A DNA stretch of 64,000 nt from Tissierella_A sp964489715 (lineage in GTDB: Bacteria > Bacillota > Clostridia > Tissierellales > Tissierellaceae), in NCBI GenBank assembly GCA_964489715.1, contig CAZBAK010000005.1, forward strand, positions 1-64,000, written 5' to 3'. The position numbers were made by a program, and so were the translations under genes. Each line of letters opens with the position of its first letter. Position 1 is the stretch's first letter. Below are positions 49,748 through 58,951 of the stretch, piece after piece. The notes beneath the pieces are model-generated. The model saw only the letters and a list, made by a program, of their open reading frames with translations, was not told the origin of the DNA and searched no databases.

Positions 49748-50245
49748 ATGATAAATTTAGAACCAATAAAAAACATGAGCAGGGAAGAAAGATATAAGTA
49801 TATGAATATTTTGTTAAAGGGCCAGCTTTCAAGTGAGAGAGATCCTATTGCCAATATTGCAAATGGAGCTGCCTTAATTTTTAATATAGTAGAGGATCTA
49901 AACTGGGCTGGCTTTTATATCTTAAGAGATGGGGAACTAGTCTTAGGACCCTTTCAAGGCTTGCCAGCCTGCAATAGAATAAAGATCGGCAAGGGTGTAT
50001 GTGGAAAGGCAGTGGAAACAAGGGAAATCCAAATGGTAGAAGATGTGGATCTCTTTCCAGGTCATATAGCCTGTGATAGTGCATCAAAATCAGAGCTAGT
50101 CCTACCTATAATCAAGGATAATAAGGTCTATGGGGTTTTAGATTTAGATAGTCCAATAAAGGCAAGATTTACAGACTTAGAAAAGAAATATTTTATAGAA
50201 TTTATGGAAAGCTTAAATAAATATATAGATTGGGAAAAAGTTTAA
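49748..50245 (+). CDS. msrC: Free methionine-(R)-sulfoxide reductase (GAF-domain, fRMsr)
   Basis: A 165-residue GAF-fold protein. The three cysteines of the fRMsr family are in place: GLPACNRI, GKGVCGKAVE and GHIACDSASKSELVLPI, followed by GVLDLDSP. It reduces free methionine-R-sulfoxide using thioredoxin-type reductants. Start 13 bp after the helicase gene. Together with the downstream encapsulin, CcdA and thioredoxin genes it suggests an oxidative-stress/redox neighbourhood. Confidence 0.92.
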   Translation: MINLEPIKNMSREERYKYMNILLKGQLSSERDPIANIANGAALIFNIVEDLNWAGFYILRDGELVLGPFQGLPACNRIKIGKGVCGKAVETREIQMVEDVDLFPGHIACDSASKSELVLPIIKDNKVYGVLDLDSPIKARFTDLEKKYFIEFMESLNKYIDWEKV

Positions 50246-50319
50246 GAGGATTGTTTAAATTTTAGGCTTCAAGGGTAAAACACCTAAAGATGGAAAAATA
50301 ATATAAGGAGGCTATATAT

Positions 50320-50679
50320 ATGTCACAATATCATGAACCAGTAAAAGAATTAGATGAAAAGGCAAGAGATATAACAAGGGCACTTATGAGTTTAAAAGAA
50401 GAGGTTGAAGCAGTAGATTGGTACAATCAAAGGGTAGCAGCTTCAAGTTGTCCTGAGCTTAAGGCTATTATGGCTCACAATAGAGATGAAGAAATAGAAC
50501 ATGCTGCTATGACCATAGAATGGCTTAGAAGAAATATGGATGCTTGGGATGAAGAACTAAAAACTTATCTTTTTAAATCAGGTTCAATTACAGAGTTAGA
50601 AGATATAGCTATGGGCAGACAAGGATCAGGAGAAGCTAAAGATGAAGGATCTAGTTTAGAAATTGGAGATTTAAAATAG
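50320..50679 (+). CDS. Encapsulated ferritin-like protein (EncFtn), encapsulin cargo
   Basis: A 119-residue protein with two antiparallel helices. The ferroxidase residues of EncFtn are visible: EEVEAVDWYNQRVAAS and later HNRDEEIEHAAMTIEWLRR (Glu/Glu/His set). A flexible Gly/Ser/Glu linker leads to a C-terminal targeting peptide SLEIGDLK, which resembles the cargo-loading peptides that dock inside encapsulin shells. EncFtn oxidises Fe2+ for mineralisation in the shell. It is followed 12 bp later by the encapsulin gene; RBS AAGGAGG. Confidence 0.93.
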   Translation: MSQYHEPVKELDEKARDITRALMSLKEEVEAVDWYNQRVAASSCPELKAIMAHNRDEEIEHAAMTIEWLRRNMDAWDEELKTYLFKSGSITELEDIAMGRQGSGEAKDEGSSLEIGDLK

Positions 50680-50691
50680 GAGGGTTAACTT

Positions 50692-51480
50692 ATGTTATAT
50701 AGAAATATGGCGCCAATAAGTCAAGATGTATGGGAAGAAATAGATGAAAGAGCAGCAGAGGTTTTAAAATCCTACTTATCAGCTAGAAGAGTAGTACATG
50801 TGGTAGGTCCTAAGGGCTTAGACTACAATGCTATACCAGAGGGAAGACTTACAAACCTAGGAGAAGAAGAGGGAGTATCCTATGGTAACTATCAAGTAGT
50901 TCCATTGACTGAAAGCAGAATAGAATTTGAAATGGATAGATGGGAATTGGACAACTTAGCTCGTGGAAGTAAGGATATAGACTATGAACCACTGGAAGAA
51001 GCTATGAAAAAAATTGCCCTATTTGAAGAAAGAGCTATATTTGATGGTTTAGACAAGGCTATTATAGAAGGTCTAGATTCAGAAAAAAGTGGAAAAGAGC
51101 TTGACTTTGGTTCAGATGCCAAGGCAATAATGGACTCTATTACCCAGGGAATTATAAAGCTTAGAGAAGCCTATGTAAATGCACCATATACATTGGTTGT
51201 ATCTCCTGAAGCCTATAAAAGAATACTTTCTGAAGAAACTGGCTATCCACTAGATGAAAGAATAGAAGAATTGATAAAGGGTAAAATAGTTTTAAATCAA
51301 GCCATAGAAGGTGCTTATCTACTTCCATATGACAATGAAGATCTTGAACTTACCATAGGAAGAGATTTTTCCATAGGCTATCAAAATCATACAAATAAAA
51401 CTGTAAGATTCTTTGTTAAAGAATCATTTACCTTTAGAGTTTTAGATGAGGATATAATAGTAAAGTATAATTTAAAATAA
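50692..51480 (+). CDS. Encapsulin shell protein (family 1)
   Basis: A 262-residue HK97-fold protein. It starts MLYRNMAPISQDVWEEIDERA, the conserved family 1 encapsulin N-terminus that forms the cargo-docking site, and has ARRVVHVVGPKG, FEMDRWELDNLARG, FEERAIFDGL and the C-terminal FFVKESFTFRVLDEDIIVKY. It assembles into an icosahedral nanocompartment. With the EncFtn gene directly upstream it forms an iron-storage organelle. A good terminator follows. Confidence 0.96.
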   Translation: MLYRNMAPISQDVWEEIDERAAEVLKSYLSARRVVHVVGPKGLDYNAIPEGRLTNLGEEEGVSYGNYQVVPLTESRIEFEMDRWELDNLARGSKDIDYEPLEEAMKKIALFEERAIFDGLDKAIIEGLDSEKSGKELDFGSDAKAIMDSITQGIIKLREAYVNAPYTLVVSPEAYKRILSEETGYPLDERIEELIKGKIVLNQAIEGAYLLPYDNEDLELTIGRDFSIGYQNHTNKTVRFFVKESFTFRVLDEDIIVKYNLK

Positions 51481-51507
51481 ATACTAGAAAATTTCATAGT
51501 AATTAGG

Positions 51508-51543
51508 AAAAAATCCAATTAAATTTTTTAATTGGATTTTTTT
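51508..51543 (+). terminator. Terminator after encapsulin
   Basis: AAAAAATCCAATTAAA pairs with TTTAATTGGATTTTTT, with further T residues. Confidence 0.88.
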
Positions 51544-51660
51544 ATTTTTCTAGATAATAAGTAGGACCATCCAAAAGAAGCTTATCTTCTAAGAGATATC
51601 TGAGTAGAAAAGAAAAATAAAGGGTATATTTTATAAGATGAGAAAGAAGGAGTTGAGTTT

Positions 51661-52353
51661 ATGTTTTTAAAAGAAGTTTCATGGGGAATGGCCTTTCTTG
51701 CTGGTTTTCTATCTTTTTTTTCTGCCTGTATACTTCCCTTGATTCCTGCCTATATAATGTATATAACAGGAACTAGTATTGAAGCAGAGGTAAATAAAAG
51801 AAGGATCTTTGCCCTAACCCGTACTCTGGGCTTTATATTAGGATTTACCATTATATTTATGATAATGGGTGTTTCTGTAAGCTTTATAGGTAGGATATTT
51901 GTTAGAAATAGGGATATATTCTCTAAAATCAGTGGACTGCTTATTATTCTCTTTGGATTAAATATGATAGGCCTATTAAATTTTGGAGTCTTAAAAAAGA
52001 TCAATATAAAAGCACCTAAAAAAATAACTAATTGGTTCTCAAGTATTCTTATGGGTATGGCCTTTGCTGCTGGTTGGTCCCCTTGTTTTGGACCTGTACT
52101 AGGAGCTATTTTAGTATATGCAGGAGGAACAGAAACAGTGGGTCAAGGTGTACTACTTCTCCTTATATATTCTATAGGCATGGCTATACCATTTATTTTG
52201 ACAGCTCTCTTTATAAATAAATTTATAGAACTGATGGACAAGTACGAAGAATATTTAAAATATATAAATATAGTAGGGGGAAGCTTACTGGTCTTATTTG
52301 GTCTACTGGTATTTTTTGATAGAGTTGTAGATATAAGTAGACTTCTAGTATAG
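51661..52353 (+). CDS. ccdA: CcdA/DsbD-like thiol-disulfide electron transporter
   Basis: A 230-residue membrane protein with about six TM helices of the CcdA family. The two redox cysteines are in FFSACILPLIPAYIMY and AAGWSPCFGPVLGAIL. CcdA moves reducing power from cytosolic thioredoxin across the membrane. The ResA/TlpA-like gene follows 12 bp downstream, a usual partner. No cytochrome c genes were seen, so the pair may maintain other extracytoplasmic thiols. Confidence 0.93.
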   Translation: MFLKEVSWGMAFLAGFLSFFSACILPLIPAYIMYITGTSIEAEVNKRRIFALTRTLGFILGFTIIFMIMGVSVSFIGRIFVRNRDIFSKISGLLIILFGLNMIGLLNFGVLKKINIKAPKKITNWFSSILMGMAFAAGWSPCFGPVLGAILVYAGGTETVGQGVLLLLIYSIGMAIPFILTALFINKFIELMDKYEEYLKYINIVGGSLLVLFGLLVFFDRVVDISRLLV

Positions 52354-52365
52354 GAGGTATAAAAT

Positions 52366-52974
52366 ATGAAGAAAAAATGGATATATGGAGCTATACTGGC
52401 AATACTAATCCTTGGCTTGATCTATTTGCTATGGAATAGAAATACAGATAAGCTAGAAAATACTAATAGTGAAGAAGATAGAGTTACTGTGGAAGATGAT
52501 CCTAAGCTAGAAGATGAAGAAGCTGAAGAAGCTAGGGATCCTAGTGAATTTCCTGATATAGCTGTAGGTGAAAAACTACCTGATTTTACTCTCCAAAACT
52601 TAAAGGGTGAAAATATAAATCTTAGAGAGTTAGAAGGAAAAATAGTAATACTAAACTTTTGGGCAACCTGGTGTCCTTATTGTGTCCAAGAGATGCCTGA
52701 TTTAAATAAGCTGGATAAGGAAAATGAAGACCTAATAGTAGTGGCAGTAAATGTAAATGAGAAAAAGAGCATAGTAGAAGAGTATATTAAAGATGGTGGC
52801 TATGACTTTCAAGTAGTCTTAGATGAAGAAGGAGAAATTTCTATAAACTATATGGCAACAAATCTTCCCTCCACCTATTTCATTAACGAAGAAGGTTTAT
52901 TTGTAGGCCGAGTAGTTGGAGGCATGGACTATGAAGGTATGTTAGAGGCAGTGGAAGTAACTAGAGAATTTTAA
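52366..52974 (+). CDS. Membrane-anchored thioredoxin-like protein (ResA/TlpA family)
   Basis: A 202-residue protein: N-terminal TM anchor (WIYGAILAILILGLIYLL), an acidic linker (about 25-65), and a TlpA-type thioredoxin domain with the active site FWATWCPYCVQEMPDLN and cis-Pro loop LPSTYFINEEG. It is the extracytoplasmic acceptor of electrons from CcdA. RBS AGGAGG. Terminator at 52986. Confidence 0.92.
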   Translation: MKKKWIYGAILAILILGLIYLLWNRNTDKLENTNSEEDRVTVEDDPKLEDEEAEEARDPSEFPDIAVGEKLPDFTLQNLKGENINLRELEGKIVILNFWATWCPYCVQEMPDLNKLDKENEDLIVVAVNVNEKKSIVEEYIKDGGYDFQVVLDEEGEISINYMATNLPSTYFINEEGLFVGRVVGGMDYEGMLEAVEVTREF

Positions 52975-52985
52975 ATGAGATAGAA

Positions 52986-53020
52986 GTCAAAACTAGCCAT
53001 AATATACTTTTGACTTCTTT
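52986..53020 (+). terminator. Terminator of ccdA-resA unit
   Basis: GAAGTCAAAA pairs with TTTTGACTTC around a loop; TTTTATCTTT follows. The right arm overlaps the -35 box of the next promoter. Confidence 0.75.
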
Positions 53021-53038
53021 TATCTTTATAGGTAAAAT
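53010..53038 (+). promoter_or_regulatory. Promoter of yhdT-panF
   Basis: TTGACT at 53010-53015, 17-bp spacer, TAAAAT at 53033-53038; the -35 box lies in the right arm of the preceding terminator. Confidence 0.55.
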
Positions 53039-53086
53039 ATTAGCAATAAGCAAAAGCTATTATTTAGATAAAGTGAGGAGATAAAA

Positions 53087-53446
53087 TTGTCAGAGAAGAG
53101 AAATAAGGACATACTTAAAAAATCTGAAGAGGGTTTTTATGAAGATCCTAGATATGCCCAGTGTAATAAGGAGGCCCTCTATGGGGTAGGATTAGGATTG
53201 TTAAACTTAGTCTGGTGGTATATTTTTGGATATGGGCTTGGAAGGGGACCTGTAAGTGAATACAAGTATATACTAGGATTTCCAGCCTGGTTTTTCATGA
53301 GCTGTATACTGGGCTCTATAGTATTTATAGCACTTACATTTATAATGGTGGATAAAAAGTTAGAAAATATGCCCCTAGATAGATTTAGCAAGGAAGAAGC
53401 TGAAGAATATCTAATGGAAAGAGAAAACAGAGGTAAAAAGAGATGA
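53087..53446 (+). CDS. YhdT family membrane protein (DUF997)
   Basis: A 119-residue protein with two TM helices (YGVGLGLLNLVWWYIFGYGLG and FFMSCILGSIVFIALTFIMV). It matches DUF997/YhdT, which is coupled to panF in many genomes. Function unproven; probably a small accessory subunit of the symporter. TTG start behind GAGGAG. Its stop overlaps panF by four bases (ATGA), so the two are translationally coupled. Confidence 0.85.
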   Translation: MSEKRNKDILKKSEEGFYEDPRYAQCNKEALYGVGLGLLNLVWWYIFGYGLGRGPVSEYKYILGFPAWFFMSCILGSIVFIALTFIMVDKKLENMPLDRFSKEEAEEYLMERENRGKKR

Positions 53447-54936
53447 AAGATATACATTTTGAAGTACTTATACCTATAATTCTTTATTTTATACTTATAT
53501 ATATGATTGGAATATATGCCTTTAATAGACTAAAAAAGGCCAGGAGGAAAACTACAAAAGACAAAGCTTTTATAGGGGAGTTTATGACAGGTGGAAGAGA
53601 TACAGGAGGATTTGTTCTGGCCATGACTCTGGTTGCCACCTATCTAAGTGCAGGTAGCTTTATAGGAGGACCTGGAACTGCATATACTCATGGCTTGGCC
53701 TGGGTATTTCTAGCAATGGCCCAGATGCCAACAGGTTACTATACCTTGGCTGTACTAGGGAAAAAGTTCGCAATTATTTCAAGAAAGACAAATGCTCATT
53801 CCATAACAGACTTTCTTAAGTATAGATATAAGAGTGATGCAGTGGTAATCCTATCCTCCCTATCAATTATATTCTTCCTAATAGCTGCAATGGCAGCACA
53901 GTGGATAGGAGCAGCCAGACTATTGCAGGGTTCTACTGGACTTAGCTATATATTTGCCCTAGCCTTCTTTGGAGTAACAGTAGTAGTACATACGGCAATA
54001 GGTGGATATAGGGGGGTAGTTTTAAACGATACTCTTCAAGGAATAGTAATGACAATTTGTACAATAACACTTTTCTCCATGGTTGTATTTAAGGGTGGAG
54101 GAGTTCCAAATATAATTCAAAATATGAAGGCTATAGATGAGGGTTTAATAAGTCCCTTTGGAGTAGTAGACGGATTTATGACCAAAACCTGGGTAACTTC
54201 ATTTTGGATACTTGTTGGATTTGCAGTTATAGGTCTTCCAAGTGTGGCCCAAAGAGCTATGAGCTATAAGGATTCTAGGAGTCTTCACTCAGGTATAAAG
54301 TATGGAACTGTAGTCTCCATTCTTTTGCTTTTAGGTATGCACCTAGTAGGAGCATTTGGTACAACACTTGTTACAGGAATAGGTTCAGGAGATCTAGTGG
54401 TACCAACCCTTGCTGTGGAGTTACTTCCAAATGTCTTAGCAGGTATAATCCTGGCTGGACCCTTGGCCTCAGTAATGTCCACTGTGGATTCCCAACTTCT
54501 AGTAGTTGTAGGAGCCATAGTAAATGACTTGATTATCAACTATATAAGGCCAGATATGGCTAGGGATCCTAAAAAAACTTCAAGGGCTACAACTATATCT
54601 TCTCTAGCTCTGGGAGTCATAATATTTTTAATAGCTATGAATCCACCAAATCTTATGGTGTGGCTAAATTTATTTGCAACAGCAGGTCAACTATCAACCT
54701 TCCTTTGGCCAGTTATACTAGGTCTATATTGGAAGAAGGCCAATAAAGAAGGAGCCTTAGCCAGTATGATAACAGGTATAGGAAGTTATATTGCCTTTAA
54801 TTATCTGTGGGAAAGACCACTGGGCATGCATCCTATAGTCTTGTCTTTAGCGATATCACTTCTAGCATTTATACTGGTATCCAACTTTACTAAAAGACCA
54901 TCAGATGAAACTATAGAATTATTTTGGGGCATATAG
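53443..54936 (+). CDS. panF: Sodium/pantothenate symporter PanF
   Basis: A 497-residue sodium:solute symporter (SSS family) with about 13 TM helices. FMTGGRDTGGFVLAMTLVAT and YLSAGSFIGGPG are the N-terminal SSS features of PanF, TAIGGYRGVVLNDTLQG the mid-signature and LAGPLASVMSTVDSQLLV the later one. It imports pantothenate, precursor of CoA. The ATGA overlap with the YhdT gene supports the assignment over other SSS members. Confidence 0.92.
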   Translation: MKDIHFEVLIPIILYFILIYMIGIYAFNRLKKARRKTTKDKAFIGEFMTGGRDTGGFVLAMTLVATYLSAGSFIGGPGTAYTHGLAWVFLAMAQMPTGYYTLAVLGKKFAIISRKTNAHSITDFLKYRYKSDAVVILSSLSIIFFLIAAMAAQWIGAARLLQGSTGLSYIFALAFFGVTVVVHTAIGGYRGVVLNDTLQGIVMTICTITLFSMVVFKGGGVPNIIQNMKAIDEGLISPFGVVDGFMTKTWVTSFWILVGFAVIGLPSVAQRAMSYKDSRSLHSGIKYGTVVSILLLLGMHLVGAFGTTLVTGIGSGDLVVPTLAVELLPNVLAGIILAGPLASVMSTVDSQLLVVVGAIVNDLIINYIRPDMARDPKKTSRATTISSLALGVIIFLIAMNPPNLMVWLNLFATAGQLSTFLWPVILGLYWKKANKEGALASMITGIGSYIAFNYLWERPLGMHPIVLSLAISLLAFILVSNFTKRPSDETIELFWGI

Positions 54937-54980
54937 ATCTAAGCTAGGAAAGATTTATTGTAGAAAGCAGGAGGGATTAA

Positions 54981-56054
54981 ATGGATCAGTTAATAGGATT
55001 TATAGAAAGGCTACAGGACAATGAAATGGGCTTTTGGATAGGAGCAGCACTTGGAATAGTATTGATCCTTATTATTCGCTTTGCCTTGCAAAAAGTCATT
55101 AGAAAGAAGTTAAAAACAGAAAAAATGCGCTTGTTTTTTGATACTGTTATTAACTGGATCACCCTATTTATCTTTATTGTCTATTTCTTTACTTATTTCT
55201 TAAAGACCCCCTATATATACAAGACACTTTTTGTCTTTGGAGATACTAGAATTACAATTATCCTTATTTTGACTATTGTATTTTCCCTTATACTAGCCCT
55301 TAAATTTTCTAAGGCTATTAGAGAATTTATATTTCCCATTATCTACGAAAGATATAGCTTAAATAAGGGAATACAGGCTTCTTTAGACACTTTTTTTAAT
55401 TACTTTATTGTGGCTATATCTGTTATCATAGCACTTTCTTCAATTGGTTTTGATCTAAGCAGCTTAACTATTCTTACCAGCGTCCTAGGTGTTGGAATAG
55501 GTTTTGGTTTAAAAAATGTAATGTCAAATTTTATATCAGGCTTGATCATCCTATTTGAGCGTCCAATTAGAGTTGGTGATAGGGTTATTATCAATGATAA
55601 AATAGCAAATATAGAAGAAATAAAGATTCGTGCAACAGTTGTGCGTACAAGGGTTAACGAGCGTATGATCATACCTAATTCTTATTTTTTAGAAAAGGTC
55701 TTTGTCAATCGTTCCTATGCAGATAAAAGATTGCGTATACCGGTTGAGGTTCAGGTGGCCTATGGCAGTGATGTTGAATTAGTTAAAAAGGTACTAAGCC
55801 AATCTGTCTATGAATTAAAAGAAGAGCTATGGCCAAATATTGTAGAGGAGCCTCAGCCAAGAGTCTTTTTTGAAAAATTTGGAGAGTCAGGTCTAAATTT
55901 TAGTGTTTGGTTTTGGATAGATTCTCAAAGTGATGAAAGAGAATTTAGAATACCCAGTGACCTACGTTTTAAAATTATCAAAAATTTTGCAGATAACAAT
56001 ATAAAGATACCTTTCCCACAAAGAGATCTTCATATTATAGATGAGGATAAATAA
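54981..56054 (+). CDS. MscS-family small-conductance mechanosensitive channel
   Basis: A 357-residue membrane protein: four or so hydrophobic helices, then the MscS pore helix and beta domain (LTILTSVLGVGIGFGLKNVMSN, FISGLIILFERPIRVGDRVI), and the C-terminal mixed domain (VQVAYGSDVELVKKVLSQ, FADNNIKIPFPQRDLHI). It relieves turgor on osmotic downshift. Single gene 44 bp behind panF, ended by a bidirectional terminator. Confidence 0.93.
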   Translation: MDQLIGFIERLQDNEMGFWIGAALGIVLILIIRFALQKVIRKKLKTEKMRLFFDTVINWITLFIFIVYFFTYFLKTPYIYKTLFVFGDTRITIILILTIVFSLILALKFSKAIREFIFPIIYERYSLNKGIQASLDTFFNYFIVAISVIIALSSIGFDLSSLTILTSVLGVGIGFGLKNVMSNFISGLIILFERPIRVGDRVIINDKIANIEEIKIRATVVRTRVNERMIIPNSYFLEKVFVNRSYADKRLRIPVEVQVAYGSDVELVKKVLSQSVYELKEELWPNIVEEPQPRVFFEKFGESGLNFSVWFWIDSQSDEREFRIPSDLRFKIIKNFADNNIKIPFPQRDLHIIDEDK

Positions 56055-56071
56055 GATATAAATAGAGAAAT

Positions 56072-56110
56072 AAAAAATGCTAGCCATATTTTATATAGCT
56101 AGCATTTTTT
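56072..56110. terminator. Convergent terminator (MscS / YchF)
   Basis: AAAAAATGCTAG pairs with CTAGCATTTTTT around a long loop; works in both directions. Confidence 0.85.
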
Positions 56111-56124
56111 ATCTAAAATTTTAT

Positions 56125-57216
56125 TTAAACATTAAATCTAAATAAAACTACGTCCCCATCCTGCATTATATATTCTTTTCCTTCAATTCTAACCAAGCCC
56201 TTTTCCCTAGCTGCTAGCATGCTGCCAGAAGCCATTAGGTCATCAAATGAAATTACTTCAGCCTTGATAAAGCCCCTTTGAATATCTGAGTGTATCTTAG
56301 CTGCAGCTTCAGGTGCTGGTGTTCCTATCTTTATAGTCCAAGCTCTAGCTTCCATAGGACCTGCTGTCAAGAAGCTCATAAGACCAAGGAGTCTATAGCT
56401 GGCCTGTATAAGCTTATCAAGACCTGAATACTCTAGACCTAGCTCTTGTAGGAACTCTTCCTTCTCTTCATCAGAAAGCTCTGCTATCTCTTGTTCAATT
56501 TGAGCACTTACAGTTATTACTTCAGCATCTTCAGTGCTAGCAAAGTCTCTTACTTCTTTAACAAATTTATTTTCTTCTTCATTTACTAGATCTTCTTCAG
56601 ATACATTTGCAACATAGATAACAGGCTTAGCACTTAGAAGATTTAAACTTCTAAGTATCTTTTTTTCATCCTCGTTCAGCTCTAAAGTTCTAACTGATCT
56701 TTCAGCTTCTAAACTTTCAAGAGCTCTTTCTATTAGATCTATTTCTGGAGCCAGGGACTTATCTCCCTTTAAAGCTCTTTTAGCACTTTCAAGTCTTTTT
56801 TGTAGAACTTCAATATCCGCCAGCATAAGTTCCAAGTTTATTATCTCAATGTCTTGCCTAGGATCAATATCTCCATTTACGTGGACAATATCCTCATCTT
56901 CAAAACATCTAACTACATGAACTATAGCTTCTACTTCTCTTATATGAGATAAAAACTTATTTCCAAGTCCCTCTCCAGTACTGGCACCTTCTACCAGTCC
57001 AGCTATGTCGTAGAATTCTATAGCCGTTGGTATTACTTTTTTAGATGGATAAACTTCAGCTAGTTTTTCAAGCCTATCATCAGGCACAGATACCATTCCA
57101 ACATTTGGCTCTATTGTACAGAAAGGATAGTTTGCTGACTCAGCTCCTGCCTTTGTAATAGCATTAAAAAGTGTACTCTTTCCTACATTTGGTAAACCTA
57201 CAATTCCAAGTTTCAT
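56125..57216 (-). CDS. ychF: Redox-regulated ATPase YchF (Obg-like)
   Basis: A 363-residue OBG-family P-loop protein: G1 GLPNVGKSTLFNAIT, switch EPNVGMV, G3 DIAGLVEGAS, and YVANVSEEDL at the G4 position, where NxxE replaces NKxD and favours ATP. A coiled-coil insert (about 130-200) and the C-terminal TGS domain (WTIKIGTPAPEAAAKIHSD, FIKAEVISFDDL) complete it. It binds ribosomes and is linked to stress responses. Confidence 0.96.
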   Translation of the reverse strand: MKLGIVGLPNVGKSTLFNAITKAGAESANYPFCTIEPNVGMVSVPDDRLEKLAEVYPSKKVIPTAIEFYDIAGLVEGASTGEGLGNKFLSHIREVEAIVHVVRCFEDEDIVHVNGDIDPRQDIEIINLELMLADIEVLQKRLESAKRALKGDKSLAPEIDLIERALESLEAERSVRTLELNEDEKKILRSLNLLSAKPVIYVANVSEEDLVNEEENKFVKEVRDFASTEDAEVITVSAQIEQEIAELSDEEKEEFLQELGLEYSGLDKLIQASYRLLGLMSFLTAGPMEARAWTIKIGTPAPEAAAKIHSDIQRGFIKAEVISFDDLMASGSMLAAREKGLVRIEGKEYIMQDGDVVLFRFNV

Positions 57217-57475
57217 AAAAAATCTCCTCTATATTAATATTTACCTTATTTATAAATAACAATACATCAGTATAAAACTGAGGCATTAAATTGTATAACT
57301 AGTGGGTAAGTCTCAAGCTCTTATAAAAACTATTTTAAGCAATATAGTTTTTCTTCGCAAGTAAATATTATACTATAAAAATAAGCCTGTGGCAAAAAAT
57401 ATTTTAAACTAGTTGTTAAAAAGAACTTTTTATTATAAACTATAAGGAAGACTAAAAATTCATGGAGTGATATTT

Positions 57476-58360
57476 GTGCAAGAAAAACAATTGAGGTCAG
57501 AAGCAGAGCTGACTTGCAAAAAAGCAACTACTTTTACTGATAAAAAACCCTTAAAAGAAATAGAAAGAAGTATAATAAAATCCTATAGAAAACATATATG
57601 GGCCAAGTTTATAAAGGCCATAAGAGAATATAAACTTATAGAAGATGGTGATCGGATAGCTGTAGCAATTTCAGGTGGAAAGGATAGCCTCCTACTTGCC
57701 AAACTCTTTCAAGAACTATATAGATATGGAAATAAAAATTTCCAACTAGAGTTTATAGCTATGGATCCTGGCTACAATAAGGATATTAGAAAGCTCCTGG
57801 AGGAAAATTGTGACTATCTGGAAATACCTGTTAAGATATATGATTCAAACGTCTTCCAAGTAGCAGATAGAATAGCAGGTGCAAATCCCTGCTTTATGTG
57901 TGCTAGAATGAGAAGGGGCTTTTTATATGCCAAGGCTGAGGAGTTGGGCTGCAACAAGCTTGCCCTAGGCCATCATTTTAATGATGTTATAGAAACAACC
58001 ATGCTAAATGTTCTTTGTTCAGCAAATTTTAAGACTATGATGCCAAAGCTAAAGGCTGAAAACTTCCAAAATATGGAACTTATAAGACCTCTCTATCACA
58101 TAGAAGAGGATTATATAGAAAGGTTTATCAAAAATAGTGGTCTAATTCCCCTAGACTGTGCCTGCACAGTGGCAGCTAAAAAAATAGGAAGCAAGCGAAA
58201 TGAGATAAAGGAACTTATAGAAAGTTTAAAAGAGACCTTTGACAATGTAGATAAGTCAATATTTAAGGCAGCAGAAAATGTCAATATAAATGGAGTACTT
58301 GGTTTTCAATATGATGAAGAAAAATATTCTTTTTTAGATTTTTACCATAAAGATAAATAA
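57476..58360 (+). CDS. TtcA-family tRNA 2-thiolation-type ATP pyrophosphatase
   Basis: A 294-residue PP-loop protein: VAISGGKDSLLLAKL is the ATP loop, and CxxC pairs in ANPCFMCARMRRGFLY and LDCACTVAAKK are the iron-sulfur ligands of the TtcA/TtuA-like family. GHHFNDVIETTMLNV is the third conserved block. Members thiolate tRNA at C32 or U54; the exact target is not decided. GTG 57476 at proper distance behind TGGAG is preferred over GTG 57467. 21 bp before xpt. Confidence 0.85.
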   Translation: MQEKQLRSEAELTCKKATTFTDKKPLKEIERSIIKSYRKHIWAKFIKAIREYKLIEDGDRIAVAISGGKDSLLLAKLFQELYRYGNKNFQLEFIAMDPGYNKDIRKLLEENCDYLEIPVKIYDSNVFQVADRIAGANPCFMCARMRRGFLYAKAEELGCNKLALGHHFNDVIETTMLNVLCSANFKTMMPKLKAENFQNMELIRPLYHIEEDYIERFIKNSGLIPLDCACTVAAKKIGSKRNEIKELIESLKETFDNVDKSIFKAAENVNINGVLGFQYDEEKYSFLDFYHKDK

Positions 58361-58381
58361 AAAATATAAGGAGTGTGGAAG

Positions 58382-58951
58382 TTGGATATATTAAAGCAAA
58401 GAATAAGAGAAGATGCCAAGGTAATGGAAGGGGAAATTATAAAGGTAGATAGTTTTTTAAATCATCAAGTAGATGTAGATCTTTTAAATGAAATAGGAAA
58501 AGAATTTAAAGAGAGATTTAAAGATGAAAAAATAGATAAGATATTGACTGCGGAAGTCTCTGGTATAGCCATAGCATCTATTGCTGCTCAATATTTCAAG
58601 GTACCAATGGTATTTGCAAGAAAGACAGAATCAAAAAATCTAGACAATGATAAGTATGAAACTGAAGTATATTCATATACAAAGAGAAAAACCTATAAAA
58701 TAATGGTTTCTAAGAGATACCTAAGCAAGGATGAAAATATACTTATTATAGATGACTTCCTGGCTAATGGAAAGGCTGTAGAAGCCCTTATAGATATAAT
58801 AAACAAAGCCCAGTCAAATCTCATAGGAGTTGGAGTAGCTATTGAAAAGGGCTATCAAGAAGGTGGCAAGGGCTTAAGAAAAAGAGATATTAAATTAGAG
58901 TCTTTAGCTATTATAGATTCTATAAATGATAAGGGTATAAACTTTAGATAA
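58382..58951 (+). CDS. xpt: Xanthine phosphoribosyltransferase
   Basis: A 189-residue type I PRTase with the Xpt start DILKQRIREDAKVMEGEIIK, VDSFLNHQVDVDL, and the PRPP loop ILIIDDFLANGKAVEALIDI. It salvages xanthine to XMP. TTG 58382, 8 bases after AAGGAG, gives the normal family length; GTG 58373 lies inside that RBS. The xanthine/uracil permease and xanthine-dehydrogenase genes follow, so a purine locus is evident. No purine riboswitch was recognised upstream. Confidence 0.93.
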   Translation: MDILKQRIREDAKVMEGEIIKVDSFLNHQVDVDLLNEIGKEFKERFKDEKIDKILTAEVSGIAIASIAAQYFKVPMVFARKTESKNLDNDKYETEVYSYTKRKTYKIMVSKRYLSKDENILIIDDFLANGKAVEALIDIINKAQSNLIGVGVAIEKGYQEGGKGLRKRDIKLESLAIIDSINDKGINFR

